A stretch of 64,000 bases of DNA from Phoronis australis (GCA_002633005.1 NMRA01000705.1:71701-135700), one strand, 5' to 3'; positions 50,801 through 63,846 are shown, counted from the stretch's first letter. Numbers and translations are program-made. Notes: generated from the sequence alone by a model not told the origin.

Positions 50801-53800
50801 ACGCCGGACACTGGACGGACGGACGAGATGACGGCATAATGCGTCCACATATAAATATGTGGACGCATAAAATAATAGGTGTTTTGTGCAACGGACCCAA
50901 CCATGAGGCCTGCGCATGTCTGATGCACCGCAAATGACATCAGACCACCTGCACTGTTTTTTTTTATAAAAATAAAAGCTTGTTTTTGTTAACAGCAAAT
51001 TCATAAGGATTTCTGAAGTAAAATTTCATGGGCTCAAAGAATTAAAATGGAACAAAAAGAGGATGGTTCACTGGACTCAAGTGTGTGGNAATAGCTGCAT
51101 ATACAACAAATTTTATGAAAATACGTTGAGGATCTTTGAAGATACAGAGGTAAACGTAAAAAACTAAAATTGCCACAAGGGGGCACACCAGTAGTCAGAT
51201 CCGTCTGAAAGTCATCATCATCCATTGTCCACATCATATTAATTAAGTAAAGATCCTCACACGCTTTAATGGATACAGCCATGATCCTAAAAGAAACAAA
51301 ACTGCCACTAGGAGGCACCACAGTACTCGAACTTGTTGGAAAATCATCGTCAGCCGTCCACTTCAAAGTAAAAACATACATGCCAATTTTCACAATTATC
51401 CTGAAAGCAGTTTGGTTGATAGACGAGTGTAAGCCAAAAAACAGATTTGAAAACAGTAAAAATGGCCACTAGGTGGCGCAAACTTGGTCGAATCCATTTG
51501 AAAACAGAGAGATAGCGTCACCTCATTAACAGATGCCGTTATGCCAAATTTTATGAAAATACGTTGAGGACCTTTGAGCATACAAAGGTAAACGTAAATA
51601 AAATAAAATTGCGACTAAGTGGCAAACCAGTAGTCAGATCCGTCTGAAAGTCATCGACCTCCGTTGTTAACATCATACAAATACACTTACTAAATTTAGT
51701 AAAGATCCTGCGAGCAGTTTAGGAGATACAGCCATAGAAGCAAGAAAAACAAAACTGCCACTAGGAGGCGCCACAGTAATCGAAGTCGTCGGAAAATCAT
51801 TGTCAGATGTCCACTTCATAGAAAGAACATAAATTACACGCCAATTTTCACAATCATCCTTTGAGCCATTTGGTTGATATAGGGGTGGATGCAAAAAACA
51901 GACTCAAAAACAGTAAAAATGGCCACTAGGAGGTGCAAACTACGGCCAATCCATCCGAAAACGGGAGGATAGCGTCATCTCACTAATAGGTGCATATATG
52001 CCAAATTTTATGAAAATCCATTCAGGACTTTTGAAGATACAGAGGTAAATGTAAATAGGGGGCACACCCGTAGTCGGATCTGTCCGAAAGTTCGCTAATG
52101 CCATCTCATCTACCGAAGGAACATAATATGTGCACAATTTCATGACCATACGTCAAGGCATTTTGGAGATAGAGCAGCGGACGCCGGACACTGGACGGAC
52201 AGACGAGATGACGGCATAATGCGTCCACATATAAATATAAAAATAAAAGCTTGTTTTTGTTAACAGCAAATTTATTAGGAATTCCGAAGTAAAATTTCAT
52301 GGGCTCAAAGAATTAAAATGGAACAAAAAGAGGATGGTTCACTGGACTCAAGTGTGTGGAAGTACAGATGCAAATTGAGACTACACGGCTTACCTGGTGA
52401 GCTACTGCTGGTTTAGTTGCGCCAGGGTTGGGTCTGTATGTTGCCAACAACTGACTAGTGTTGACATCGTGACATAGGCTGATAAGACTACCACGGTTAC
52501 CTAAGTACAAAAACAAGTACACAAACCTATCACAACATTTTTAACACTGTTTCATGTACATTCCTTTAAAAACAACAGATTGGAAATGCATACAGTATCT
52601 CATTAAATATTTCTCTGAGCTTGTGATTGGTTAACATTTTATTCTTCTGAGCTTGTGATTGGCTAAAGAGGCTGCACATTGTGTCCAACTCTTGTTCCAT
52701 TACGTTGCATTGGGAGGGTACAAAATTATGCTTTTCTACAAAAAATGAGCTACATGAAATGTGCGTACTTTTTAAATATCAAATGTTAGTAGAATGTCGC
52801 CACACACTTGTTCCCCTGACACAGTAGCATTGTGAAAAGACTGGAACTTTGGCCTATGGCCTGTTTGTGTTTCATTGCATTGTGTAACCTTGGCACACAT
52901 GAAAACTGAAAAATGTCAGTGACAAATTGGAATTTTTAACCATGGTTTACTCTGGCATAATATCATTGGTATTCAACAAGGATAGATTAGTACACATCCA
53001 GGATGTTATTTCCCAATTAGTTAATACACAATGAGAATGTGATTAAGCAGCACAGTGGATCAGACAACGCAAGCATCTTCTACAGAGAATCTCAAGTTAA
53101 CATTTGGAACATACTACCATTAAACATGTGTTTAGTAATTGTTTGAATTATGACATAGTAGCTATTCATGACTTCACTTTGATACCATGAATGCTGAGTT
53201 AATTTAACATTATGATCATACTAAAGGCCTGTACCTGAGACAGGTAATTTATGCAGCCTGAAGTAGTTACCAAGCGTCTCATAGAAGGTCATCTCGTCCA
53301 TCTGTCCCACCATCAGACCACTACACCTGTGTTGGAACAGAGTCGTGTAAGCAGTTACAAGTAAATTTTGACAGTCACTATGTTACAACAATAATATGTA
53401 AACATTTACAAATAAATAACAAACATTTTCCAAGAGTATAACATGAATAGTACAAGTAAATCATAACTAAATTAGAAACCTTGTATGAATAGCCACAAGT
53501 AAACTATCACTGTATTACAAGCGTGTTGTGTGAATAGTTACAAGTAAATTGCAAAAATGCCACAAGCCAGTCGACACATTTGAGCAAAAAGTATCGGAAT
53601 GGGATCAAAATCTTTCGACAGCAAGCGTATAAGGATAACTTCTACGAAACTCTTTATTAGAACGGAGTAAATGGCAAAGTCACCTGAAGTGCTGACTCGG
53701 CCTGAGGTAGCATAGAGAGACCACAGGCTTTGTACAGTTGTTGTTAAACTCTCTCACACTCTTAGACGTGTCGCGCACATCGTACTGAATAATGCTGCCA

Positions 53801-56800
53801 TTAGCCACACCCGTGTAGAAGTAGTTGGTGTTACCACTGTCCCAGCAGCAGGTCCACATGGGACCAGGTGCATCCCACCTGTAACAGAACAATGAACAGT
53901 AGTGGACAGTGACCAGAACAGGACTGGGACAAAGGAAACAACAAGTCAGACGATTGGCTTCAACTGATGCACCTGAGACAGACCAAGCAGGCACCGAATT
54001 AGAGGGATCCAAGGGGTCTGCACTCCCTGTGCAGAAATCTTTGTACTGCTGTTATTGAAGGTGAAGTGTCTGGTATGTGTGTCCATTGGGCATACACATT
54101 AGGAAAGTGAAAGGATTATATTATATATTTGTATGAGTAATTGTGGCAGCAACTCTGTGCCTTTAGCCAAATATCTAGAGAATTACAAATGGGTCTTGTG
54201 ATATGTTTTTATTGGTGATAAGAAGAGTCACTCACGTTTGAACTACGGTGTTGGTCATAAGACTGGTCACTTTGACTGTCTTGTCCAGTGACACACTAAG
54301 CAGGAGCCCATCCTCAGAGGATGGCTTAAACGCCATATCACGAATAGGCTTCTTGTGGATAGACACCTGTTGAATGTTCCTGAAGTCAAGAGTGCTGATC
54401 TGAAAAGAAGATCATTTCACTAAGAACAGAGTTTTTAAATTTGCATTTTCTGTGATGAAAATTTACAGCACAAGTGTCCCCAACTGCACAAAGCTGTTGA
54501 AACTAATTTTTTCTTATTTGCTGGACTCTATTCTTGTAATAGACTGACAGGTTGACATTTAGGAATTCAGAAAACATTGTAGTAATTCAGGTTATTATGA
54601 AGACCTCTTAGTTTAATTTGTTAATTTTTTAAGCGCACAGCATGCTTAAGCAGCCAAATAGAGTTCTTACTTTCTTGATGCCAAAGTTGTTCTTGAAGAG
54701 AGCACTATTAAAGGGCACCGCTACCACCAGCTGACACAGGGCTGGTGAGTAGGTATGTACACGACACTGGCCATCCTGGAAGACACAGACAGAGCTGTAA
54801 TAGAGTACATTTTGTCTCTGCAACAAACCAAAGCTGATGAGACTAAGGCTCTGCTTTCATTAAATATCATACACTGAGCCGAGATGTGCCATTGGTAATG
54901 ACTTCCATGATTCATAAACCAGCTTTACAGTCTGTGCCACAATTTCATTTATAGTAAACCGGCTGTAATAAGATAACTTTCAACTTTTCTGAATTATGTA
55001 GTAAATTAGCTCCAATTGGCACCGCAACGAGTCTCAAAAGGGCCTTTCATACTAACCTCAATGCGTCCATGGTTTGGGGAGTTGCGGTCAGTATGAACGC
55101 TTAACTTCAGTCCTGGATAGCAGTTAACAGGTGGATTTAACAGCGCAGCGTCGACGCTGCGGTGCAGTATGAACGGTCAACTTCGGTCTTATCGAAGTTA
55201 TAGCCAGGTGCCACTGTTATCGTCAACAATTACAGGGTAGTGCCGTAGCTTATAGTTGCTTACATTTTGCTCTAATAATCACCAACTAACTTGAAAATAA
55301 GTTTTATGTCAATTAGCACATGTAAATATTCCCAAATTGTTACTTTGAAAAAATCTTAGCGTGCAGTGCTACCTTGCGATAAATTCGATGACGACAGCAT
55401 CACCTACCATTTACTTCGATGTTCATTAATTACCGAAGCCACTATGAACGGTTTAGTTAACTTCGCTGTTGAAGTCGATGCTCTATTCAAACCGGACTTA
55501 AGTCAATATGTATTTTGTGGCATTTACAACCTTTGTGGTGACAATGCTGACTGCTAACATGACACATTAGTTCATTAGCAGTATCCTGACAAAGTAAGAC
55601 CAGATCTTACTGAATCAGAACTCCTACAATGACTTGCTGCAGTCGGCACAACAATTGGGCTGAGTGACACGAGGCAAACATTGCATTTCACATGGGTTGG
55701 TTGCCATGGATTTGACAAAGTTAATGCAAAAACATGAATGAAATAACTTGCAGGCCAAACACAAGAAGGGAACATAAGATTGTGACGCGAGTCAGATGCA
55801 GCACTTGGGCTACACATTGCCCATGACTGGTATTAAAGGCGAAGGCAACCTTTTTTCATGTCATTTTGAGCTAAAATAAGGTTGGTTGGTTATCCTAGAC
55901 ATATTTTCCACTTAATTACAGCTTTTCGTAATTTTATTAATTACTTGTCCGCTACTCCGGAAGTGACGTTTTAGGAGGCAAGCGTTTCCCGCCACTTGGT
56001 TTTGCGTTGAGTTTACCGTGCGAATTTGTTCTGTTCTACTTTTGTTTTGTGCTGTTTTTCAACAATTGTCGCCACCACTTTCCANCATCCTGCTTCAGGC
56101 GTTGTTTCGCAGGGACCTTCATCAGTTCAGCGTACAAATCCCTTTCGTAATCGGACGGCAGAAAGTGTTTGCCACACACATGGTAATTCTCGACTGCTTT
56201 GTACATTGCGTGGACGGGTAACGCTGCGCTCTTCACTCGAACGAGCCAAGTACGGCGAAGTGTGTCAACCATTGGAAAGCGATGCAAAGGTACTCCCAAA
56301 GCGTGCGTGAGACGATAGTTAGTACATCCCGGTACGCAGCAACAGTATGGCATGTTGACTGACTAGTAAATGAAAGCGATTGACGACGGAACTTAACACA
56401 ACCGAGGTACAACAATGACTGAGTCGGCAGCTCTCACAGTCAGACTATATGAAAAGAAATTGGCGCGAAATGCTTGCCTCCTAAAACGTCACTTCCGGAA
56501 TAGCGGACGAGTAATTAACAAAATTACGAAAAGCTGTAATTAAGTGGAAAATATGTCTAGGATAACCAACCAACCTCATTGTAGCTCAAAATGACATGAA
56601 AAAAGGTTGCCTTCGCCTTTAACTGTTCTTTATTGTGGATGGGTGGAAATGAAAGTTACGTAATACACCAAACCAGGCCTTTATCCAGGATTTTGAAAAT
56701 AGGGTGTCCAAAATGGGGTTCCCAATATTCCGGGGCGTCCATGATTCCGACGCGTAACCCCCCACCCCCAGCAATCCCCCCAAGCATAAAAAATGCATAG

Positions 56801-59800
56801 ACCAAGGTTTTTACATCTAAGTTTACAAAACAGACTTCTGTAGTGAGCATTACAAAAAAAATTGTAAACCAAGACTTTTACAATGCTATCAACCAAGTGT
56901 GAGCATAGCAACATTGTATATACAAAGTATATACATTGTATATTTCTTCCTGCTTTGAAAAAGAGCCCCCACTGTGAGCCTTCAGAGGCTTCCTAGTATT
57001 CATTACAGTGTGTGAGTCCAAACATGAAAGGTTCCTATTGACAGTGGGCGTCCAAATGATACATTGGGCGTCCTTGCCAGGGCGTCCAGATTAGTGCGTC
57101 CATTTGGACGCCCAGGACGTACGCTGCATAAAGGCCTACACCAAACACAAACTGAGCTCTGAGTTACCTTAGATACCACAATGTCATCCACCTTCACATA
57201 ACTGCCTGATGTGCTGACCTTTGATCCTGCCGCAGATGTGTACATGCCACTGCTTGAACCTTGGCTGGACTGTAGCGCACTATTGGTTAAGTAAAAACAT
57301 GCTCAAGAGAATCAGGATGTAGATAATGAATTAAATAAACATATTACAATTACTACACCTCAAGTACCACCACCAACATTAGAAAAAACACAACAGCTGA
57401 AATTCGAACCCATACTTCACCGAACAGGAACTACTCACTACATGCCTGAGGATCTTGTGATCAATGACAAAAGTTTAATGTAACAGCCTTCAACGCACAT
57501 AGAAACTCGATCACTGCACCCGACACCAGCCTGCCATGCACTACATAGCACCAATCACCTCCTACCTACATATCTAGTGTTGCTGTGCCTGCCCAGTATC
57601 CCCCCTACACTTATCTTTCCCTATACCAGCCTACCAAGCACTGCATACCACCAATCACTTCCTACCTAGAGATCTGCTGTTGCTGCGCCTGCCTCTGCAG
57701 TTCCTCCTTTAACCGCCTGTGTTCTTCCACAATCATCTGATATTTCATTCTCAGGTCAGCTGCCTCCAGCTCGCTTTTATTTCTAGCCTCCTTCTCACTC
57801 TCGAGAGCTTTCAACGCCTGATCACGCTCAACTGTATCTAACACCTAATTATATAAATATACAGAAGCATATTCTATAGTAATACTATTGACTATTAGTA
57901 AAATAACCATTTTTATACATAGACGCAATAGTTTTTGTCGGACAAACATTCAGTGCCCCTTACAGGTCAATTTATTCGAAAACTTAAAGGAGCAGGATTA
58001 ATTAGCATTTTTGGTTTGACACTTGCCACCACCATAACATCACAAGTTATTGTTGAGCAGTAGGAACTTCAACTGGGTCACATAAAAACTTAACACAATG
58101 TGGTTGAAAGAAACTATTTTAACATTTGACCTTATACAAGTCATTTTAACGCTGTCCTATGACTGGTGTTACAGTTCAAGTAATTACTTTTTCCAGGAAG
58201 ATACCTTGCAGCAAGCTTTGCCTCTGTTTGTCATTCATCCATAATGACAAATTAATATAAATTTAAAGTTATTAATGACGGACCAAATCCATAACAAACA
58301 CGTATTATCTGAACTGAACCACTCACTTCCCGTTGAATATAAAATATTCACAAGTCAACTCGTTGACCTTGGTATAAGCTACACCATCAGTTGTGAACTG
58401 AGAGTGGACAGCACTGAAGGACAGGAACAAGTCAGCTAACACGATTAATTTAAGACCACAAGATGGCAGAATTAAAAGGACACTAAACCCAGTTTTGTGC
58501 AGATGTTAAAAACCACTTTCCCATCAAATTCTCTAAAACGAAATAATGCTCTATAACCCTTGACAATCCTCAAAAGTTTTTAGGAACATTTGAAAACTCC
58601 TTTTAAACTTAACGGATAAGCTTGATCTATGCTTTTATCAAATTACTTGGCAAGAGTAGGAAAACACCACCCAGCAATAACAACAACATCCAATCTGTGA
58701 CATAAGGGTTATGATTTTTAGACGATTCCAGCTTTTATCTTACAAGATTGACGCCAATGATGCATTACAAGATGACACAACAAGGATTGATTAAAATCAT
58801 CATATTAACAGGTTTAGTATCCTATTACCGATTGCCATCTTTAGCATTTTCTAGTTGCTTGAAAGATTTCTGTCAATCAAAAGAGTGAACAAACAGAATA
58901 CTAACTTTAAGGGTCTTGGCGTAGATGAGTCTGATGTCTGTTTTCTTGGTCTTTGCATTACACTGTGGGCATTTCTTTGAAGACTTTAACCATTTCTCAA
59001 TACAACTGTAATTACACATACATGACCATTTCTCGGTACAACTGCTGTTACACACTAATAACCACGTCTTAATCAGGGCTTGGAATGACCAATGACAAAA
59101 AACGCGGAAACTTTTACGGCCTAAAACATGCGCGCTACCCAGGATGAAATATTCAATGTGAACCTTTCGCCCACAAAAATCGGGAGGACTAAAAAAAAAA
59201 CCTTACCACTATCAGTAGCATGCGTCTGCGTCTTTTTAGCTCGTCCGTCCACTCCCACCCCCACACATTTTTGGCTGCAGAGCCGCAGTATTTGTCACTG
59301 CAGTTTACAGTCACACGAGTCGCCATTGAAAATCCCACCACGCTATCCCAGATGCCCCGGCAATGTAGACAATTTATGTTCCCCCAAAACATAAAGAGCA
59401 AATTCCGCTTTTCGAGGTGAAAGTCGTCGGCAACGCCGCGGTAAGAAAGGAATTTGCCATGGAAATTTTATATCAAATCCGGTTTTTTACGCAGAAATAT
59501 AATAAAATACGCGGACAGAACATTTGAAAAAAAAACGGAAATCCGCGTTTCCACGGAAAATTACAAGCCTTGCTTAATACAACTTCAAATATACACAAAC
59601 ACAATCACTTCTCGATACAACATTACTGTAAGTACACAAACACACACAACCACTTCTCGCACTTCTCGACAGAAGTGTCCTTAAGCAATATCTAGAGCAA
59701 AATATGAACAACCTTTACATGAAGAGTTTTCTAAACGAAAGCACTTAATACAAACCTTTGGCCAAACAAATGTCCACACTTAAGTGAAACTAATCGGTGG

Positions 59801-60996
59801 TCACCTGAATTGCTCCAGTCTTCAAAACAAATAGGACAACCCTGAAATGAAATAAATCTTTATGTTATCATACAAGCACCCAAGAAGGTTCCATTCTCAG
59901 GCAAGCAAATGATCTCCTATTAGTTTGATCAGAAGAGATTTCTAGACTACAGAATAACTGACAATTGGTCAGTGCTTGAGACTATGTTCAAAAAGTCATG
60001 TAGACTCCAGCAATATGACCAGTCAGTTCTCCCTAAGCACATAAATCACTTCTTATCCCCATATAGAATAGGTCGAGACCACACTTTACAACAAATGATC
60101 TAAATCAAAAGTAAGCCTTTAAGGCAGAAAGCATGTTTATAGAGTTCTAAATTAATAAGTCTTTGGTTATTGGCTGCTTGAAGTAGAGACATTACTACAA
60201 TTATGGAAGTCAATATACGCCTTACATGACATCATACCTCATCCTCAGATGTCACTGAAGTAGATGGACCAGCCACAGAACAATTTGTTCCAACACCACC
60301 ACCAGTGGCAGTTTCCATAGCAACCTCCACATCATCCTTATCTTCATCATCACTACCCTCAATAGCGCCATCATTATTGTCATCATCATCATCATCGTCA
60401 TCAGTTACAGTTTCAACAGCAGTCAAGTCAATAACATTAGCTGTACGGTGTAGTGGATAAACTTCCTCATGTGTTAGGTCTACAACAGTCGATGGACGTC
60501 TTGGAGTCCTCTCCTGTGTTAAATCTATAACGTCTGGAGCATCATTGTGGCTGACTGTAGCTTGTACATTCACAGATATTGCGTTATTGTTAACATGCAC
60601 ATCCACACTACTTATCACCGGTCGTGGCCGGTTACCATGAGTTGGTGCGGAGCCATACATATCGTTTATAAGATCGCCTTCACGCGCCAACTGATCACGA
60701 ATATGCTGTATTGCAGACTCCCTCTGAATGATTTGATCGCCCTCTGTCATTAGTTGTTGTTGAATTGTCCTCACAGCTTGCACATCTTCAGCAGTTCTTG
60801 TTCCACTCATAGCTACTTGAGGCCTATTTGACAGAGCAGGAATATCTGTCACTCCGGACCTGGCAGACTCACTTTGCATCACCGATTGACTTGTTGAAGC
60901 AAAAGATGTCCTTCGAGATCTGTCCTCACGTACAGGACTGTCAAACAGTGGAGGGGGGCTTAGATCAGCCCGTTGCCCCGAAGAACTCTGCGACAT
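47841..60996 (-). CDS. RFWD3: E3 ubiquitin ligase RFWD3 (RING finger and WD-repeat protein 3), 12 coding exons
   Basis: Exons in transcription order are 60238-60996, 59756-59841, 58906-59005, 57666-57844, 57168-57279, 54671-54775, 54236-54399, 53684-53878, 53235-53326, 52394-52500, 48710-48877 and 47841-47999. All junctions are GT-AG and the phases close to 741 residues (human about 774). The RING spans 255-297 ([28 protein letters not shown]). Gly280 sits where many RINGs have a metal-binding Cys, a feature I also recall in RFWD3. A coiled coil follows (318-374), then a C-terminal WD40 domain (413-741) with [20 protein letters not shown], close to the vertebrate protein. The disordered N terminus has three VIDLT/VVDLT motifs (156-160, 171-175, 188-192) before an Asp run. 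RFWD3 is known to ubiquitinate RPA and RAD51 at stalled forks and in interstrand-crosslink repair, in the nucleus. A minus-strand AATAAA lies at 47695-47700, about 140 bases past the stop. Confidence 0.94.
49150..52075 (+). repeat. Degenerate repeat array carrying CTCF-like core motifs, RFWD3 intron
   Basis: About 17 copies of CCACTAGGNGGCRC-like cores recur every 130-190 bp. Examples lie near 49440, 49774, 50075, 50526, 50671, 51306, 51466 and 51758. Sub-repeats alternate between the AAAATTGCCACTAGGGGGCA type, the AAAATGGCCACTAGGTGGCG type and the CTGCCACTAGGAGGCGCC type. Part of the array is duplicated at the N at 51089. Confidence 0.75.
51090..52360. other. Second haplotype copy of 49695-51088 (probable assembly artefact)
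   Basis: The two blocks are colinear across the whole repeat array, including the unique-looking tail AGGATGGTTCACTGGACTCA, and are separated by one N at 51089. Copy 2 lacks about 110 bp that copy 1 has near 50865-50975. Confidence 0.75.
55837..56618 (-). mobile_element. TTAA-flanked element with ~150-bp TIRs and a THAP-domain fragment (Kolobok-like)
   Basis: Perfect TTAA repeats (55833-55836, 56619-56622) flank inverted ends AGGCGAAGGCAACC/GGTTGCCTTCGCCT. The arms extend to about 55990 and from about 56470. A minus-strand frame inside encodes a THAP domain. TTAA target duplication together with THAP is the combination known for Kolobok transposons. At 782 bp it is an internally deleted copy. 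Confidence 0.75.
56036..56353 (-). pseudogene. THAP zinc-finger fragment of a Kolobok-like transposase
   Basis: The 105-codon frame starts [10 protein letters not shown], has [12 protein letters not shown] in the middle and [11 protein letters not shown] after it. These give the C2CH ligands and the conserved Trp and Phe of a THAP DNA-binding domain. One codon holds an N (56085). No DDE catalytic part is present, so it cannot be a complete transposase. Confidence 0.7.
56673..57137. mobile_element. hAT-type MITE beside RFWD3 exon 5
   Basis: Perfect 8-bp duplications ACACCAAA (56665-56672 and 57138-57145) flank a 465-bp element. Its ends are CCAGGCCTTTATCCAGG and GCATAAAGGCCT. It lies about 30 bp beyond the RFWD3 exon 5 donor. 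Confidence 0.75.
59074..59572 (+). mobile_element. hAT-like element, short copy, in RFWD3 intron 2
   Basis: It begins CAGGGCTTGGAATGACC and ends TTACAAGCCTTG, and is flanked by CTTAAT on both sides. Both ends match the long copy at 26421-28143 in the opposite sense. The middle is mostly missing compared with the long copy. Confidence 0.65.
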
Positions 60997-63846
60997 TCTT
61001 GAGAGACCTCAGAATGTGTTATTAACCATCTACCTTTCAGTGCTTCACCTGCTCATAAAAAGATAGTCTGAAAGCATATCAGAATTACTTGTACTTCTAC
61101 CATTTCTGCTGGTTGAAAACAAAAATCAAATTCAGCCTTTTACTTTCATGAAATCGGTTTTCAAATATTCTTTACTGTTTTACAATTCCGTTGCAACTAC
61201 CAACTCAAGTCATAGGCAATGCCTACAAATGCAATTTTCAAATTTGCAACCCTTCTTAAGACACTGGACTGATGGTTTTGATGTTGTTGAATTCTATTAC
61301 GTCAACGCACATTGGGAGAGTAAAAAACCCTAATTGATTTGTGTTTTTAGCCAACATTAACAGAAGCCATGGCAACACTTTGCAACATTGAGTTCAGTCT
61401 CACACTGCGTTTATTTCACATAGTTGACTGAATTGGTAAATGAAGCATAAAAGCATTCGACAAGCTACACTTCTAATATCACAGTATTGAATAAGGTACC
61501 AAATACCTTTCTATTGATACTTCACTGGTTTGATTTGGTATTCAGCACTATTGCGACCAAACTAAGTCACGCATGGACAACCTCGGCAGTTTCTAAAATT
61601 TCAAGATCTTCACCGACTTCAGATGGATGTTGTCTTTCAACATTGATTGCTGGTTTTAACAAGAAAACATGAAGCTGTTTTGAGGCATCACTAATCAACC
61701 ACTTGTACTTATAAAGATTTTCATTATGATCCTCCCGCATCTGACATCACCAAAAAGAAAGTAAAAGCTACATTCCGATTCTCAATAATTTAATAGACAG
61801 ATTATTAGTTACAGATATTTTAACGTTGTCAATACATGTCCCAAAGTCCCAATCTCGGTAAATTCCCCTGAACGGCTGAATCAATTCAAAGTACCAATTG
61901 CTTCCTTGAACAGAACATGTCCAACACGGCTCCTGATCGGGCTGAAATCATCCAGACATTTGTGATTTGATGTCTATCTCTTGTCACTGGGTCAGTTGAT
62001 CATAGCAGTGTATCACTTTTGCTTGAATAATTCACAAAGTCCAGATCTGTGGCACCTTTAAACAAAAAAGGTAAACTGAATTCAGAATAATCGCCTAAAT
62101 GAGAAAAGTTTAAAAGTGATTACGAAAAATCAACAATACATTCCCAGAAGTCCCGCACTCTAGCGGCACTAGGCGGGAAATTCAAACACATTACGCAACC
62201 AGTTTGCTTTACAATAACTCGGTAATTGAGCCTTGGGGTAGCATAGAACTCCATTTTAACAAGGTATAATTAGCTGTTTAGGTCTCAGGCATATAATCAA
62301 TAGCACCAACCACACTATGAAGACAAGTACACCCGGGTCAAAAAGTAGTTGCCAACTAATTGTTTCCTGCTCAAAAACCGGAAGTTAGAAAACTTTATAA
62401 GCGCGAATTTAAGTGTGCGATTCAGAAATTTGTCGACAAGTTAAGCAACTTTGATGTATCGTAATTATTAGGAAGTCAAACCAAAGCGAAATATGATATA
62501 ATTTGTTCAATTTACTTTATATGTACCAACATTTGAAACAGTTAAGTCGAAATTGTTAATTATCGCTTCCTGCCTGGCCCAAATCAGACGATTCCCGCGA
62601 AACCCAAAAAGGCATCGCAATATTGTTGAGGTAATTTTGGGTCTAGGATTCCAATGAACTGCCGAACGGAAGAGTAGGTGAGACCTGTGATTTTCGACTC
62701 CAGGGTATCCTGTTTGTTTGAGAAAGGGCTATTAACTGGTTGACCAATACTGCGGTTCACTACAGACATAGCCTTGGCTTTGCCACTGCCACAGGGCCAG
62801 GCTATGGCATGCCGCATAGCCTAGCCATGCAGCCAGCTAGCTGTATGAAGACTATCGTATCGTCAAAATACAGCTAGTTACCACTGCGTGTAGGCAATTA
62901 CATTGCCGAATGCTGCAGCCATGCAGGGGCAATAGTACAACCTCATAAAAAGTTACTCGTCTCAAAATGCAGCAAATACACCGTCACCGGTGACCTAAAC
63001 TCGTGAATATAAGCCTAATATAAAAAAGCATCTGATTGTCCATTAGCAACTGCTCATGTGATGTCATGGACATATATAAGCTTTCACAAATATACGTGAC
63101 CGTTTCGTTTAGATGGAAATACAGGAAGTAAGACCACACATATCGTCTACAGTGCTTACAGTTACTCTAGACAACATAAAAACGCATTACATTGTTTATT
63201 AATTCAGTTTCAATTGAAATAAATTGTTATGTGTTTTGTACCCAAGTTCGATGTTCACAGATGTTTTCAATGAGGTAGTCCACGTAAAACGCTAAGAACC
63301 TCGCATCAATTATCCCTCTGTATTTTCTTGCCTTACATTTGGACTTGATGGACTCAGGGGCACTTTGATTACATTGTTCAAGCCACCCCTGGAACGCGAC
63401 GTGTTACTACAAATCTGAACAATGTTTAGTTTCAAAAATATTTTCTGAAAATGCACAAAAAAGTGTTTTAAGATACATTTGTAAAAAGAAGCCACCCACT
63501 CACTGTTTATTTTCATAGTGTGAATATCAAAAATCTTCCGGGTATTCATTTGACGTTTGTAAGCAGACAAATGCTGGAAACTTCAACACTATGTGTCGCG
63601 GGACCGCGCAGAAGTGGAAATAAGATCGTTCACTACTTTAGGGCACTCGCGACTTTAGGACCTCAGCGGTACTATATGATTAGAAGGCACCTTACCTCAA
63701 CTTGATAAACCGCTGGTCCCGGACACAGCAAATGCACTTGCAAATATGATGTGAGTAGAAATGCGTCTAGAACGACTTAGCACATCTTGCCTGTCAGAAG
63801 GTCCAAGTATGAAGAAAGTATTACTATAAGTACTAGAATGGCTTAC
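60997..63846. other. RFWD3 5' flank and intergenic interval
   Basis: No firm exon was found. RFWD3 5' UTR exons and promoter should lie here but could not be placed. A piece at about 62830-62880 (GCCAGCTAGCTGTATGAAGA) matches a dispersed repeat at about 20130-20180 in FLAD1. Confidence 0.35.

Noticed and set aside
55144-55165. CGCAGCGTCGACGCTGCG palindrome
   Set aside because: It sits in a decayed repeat with TATGAACG motifs, and no boundaries or function could be supported.
56026-56310. Plus-strand frame over the THAP fragment
   Set aside because: It is the antisense shadow of the recognisable THAP domain on the minus strand.
62584-62817. 77-codon minus-strand frame upstream of RFWD3
   Set aside because: No family match was recognised, and a dispersed repeat adjoins it.
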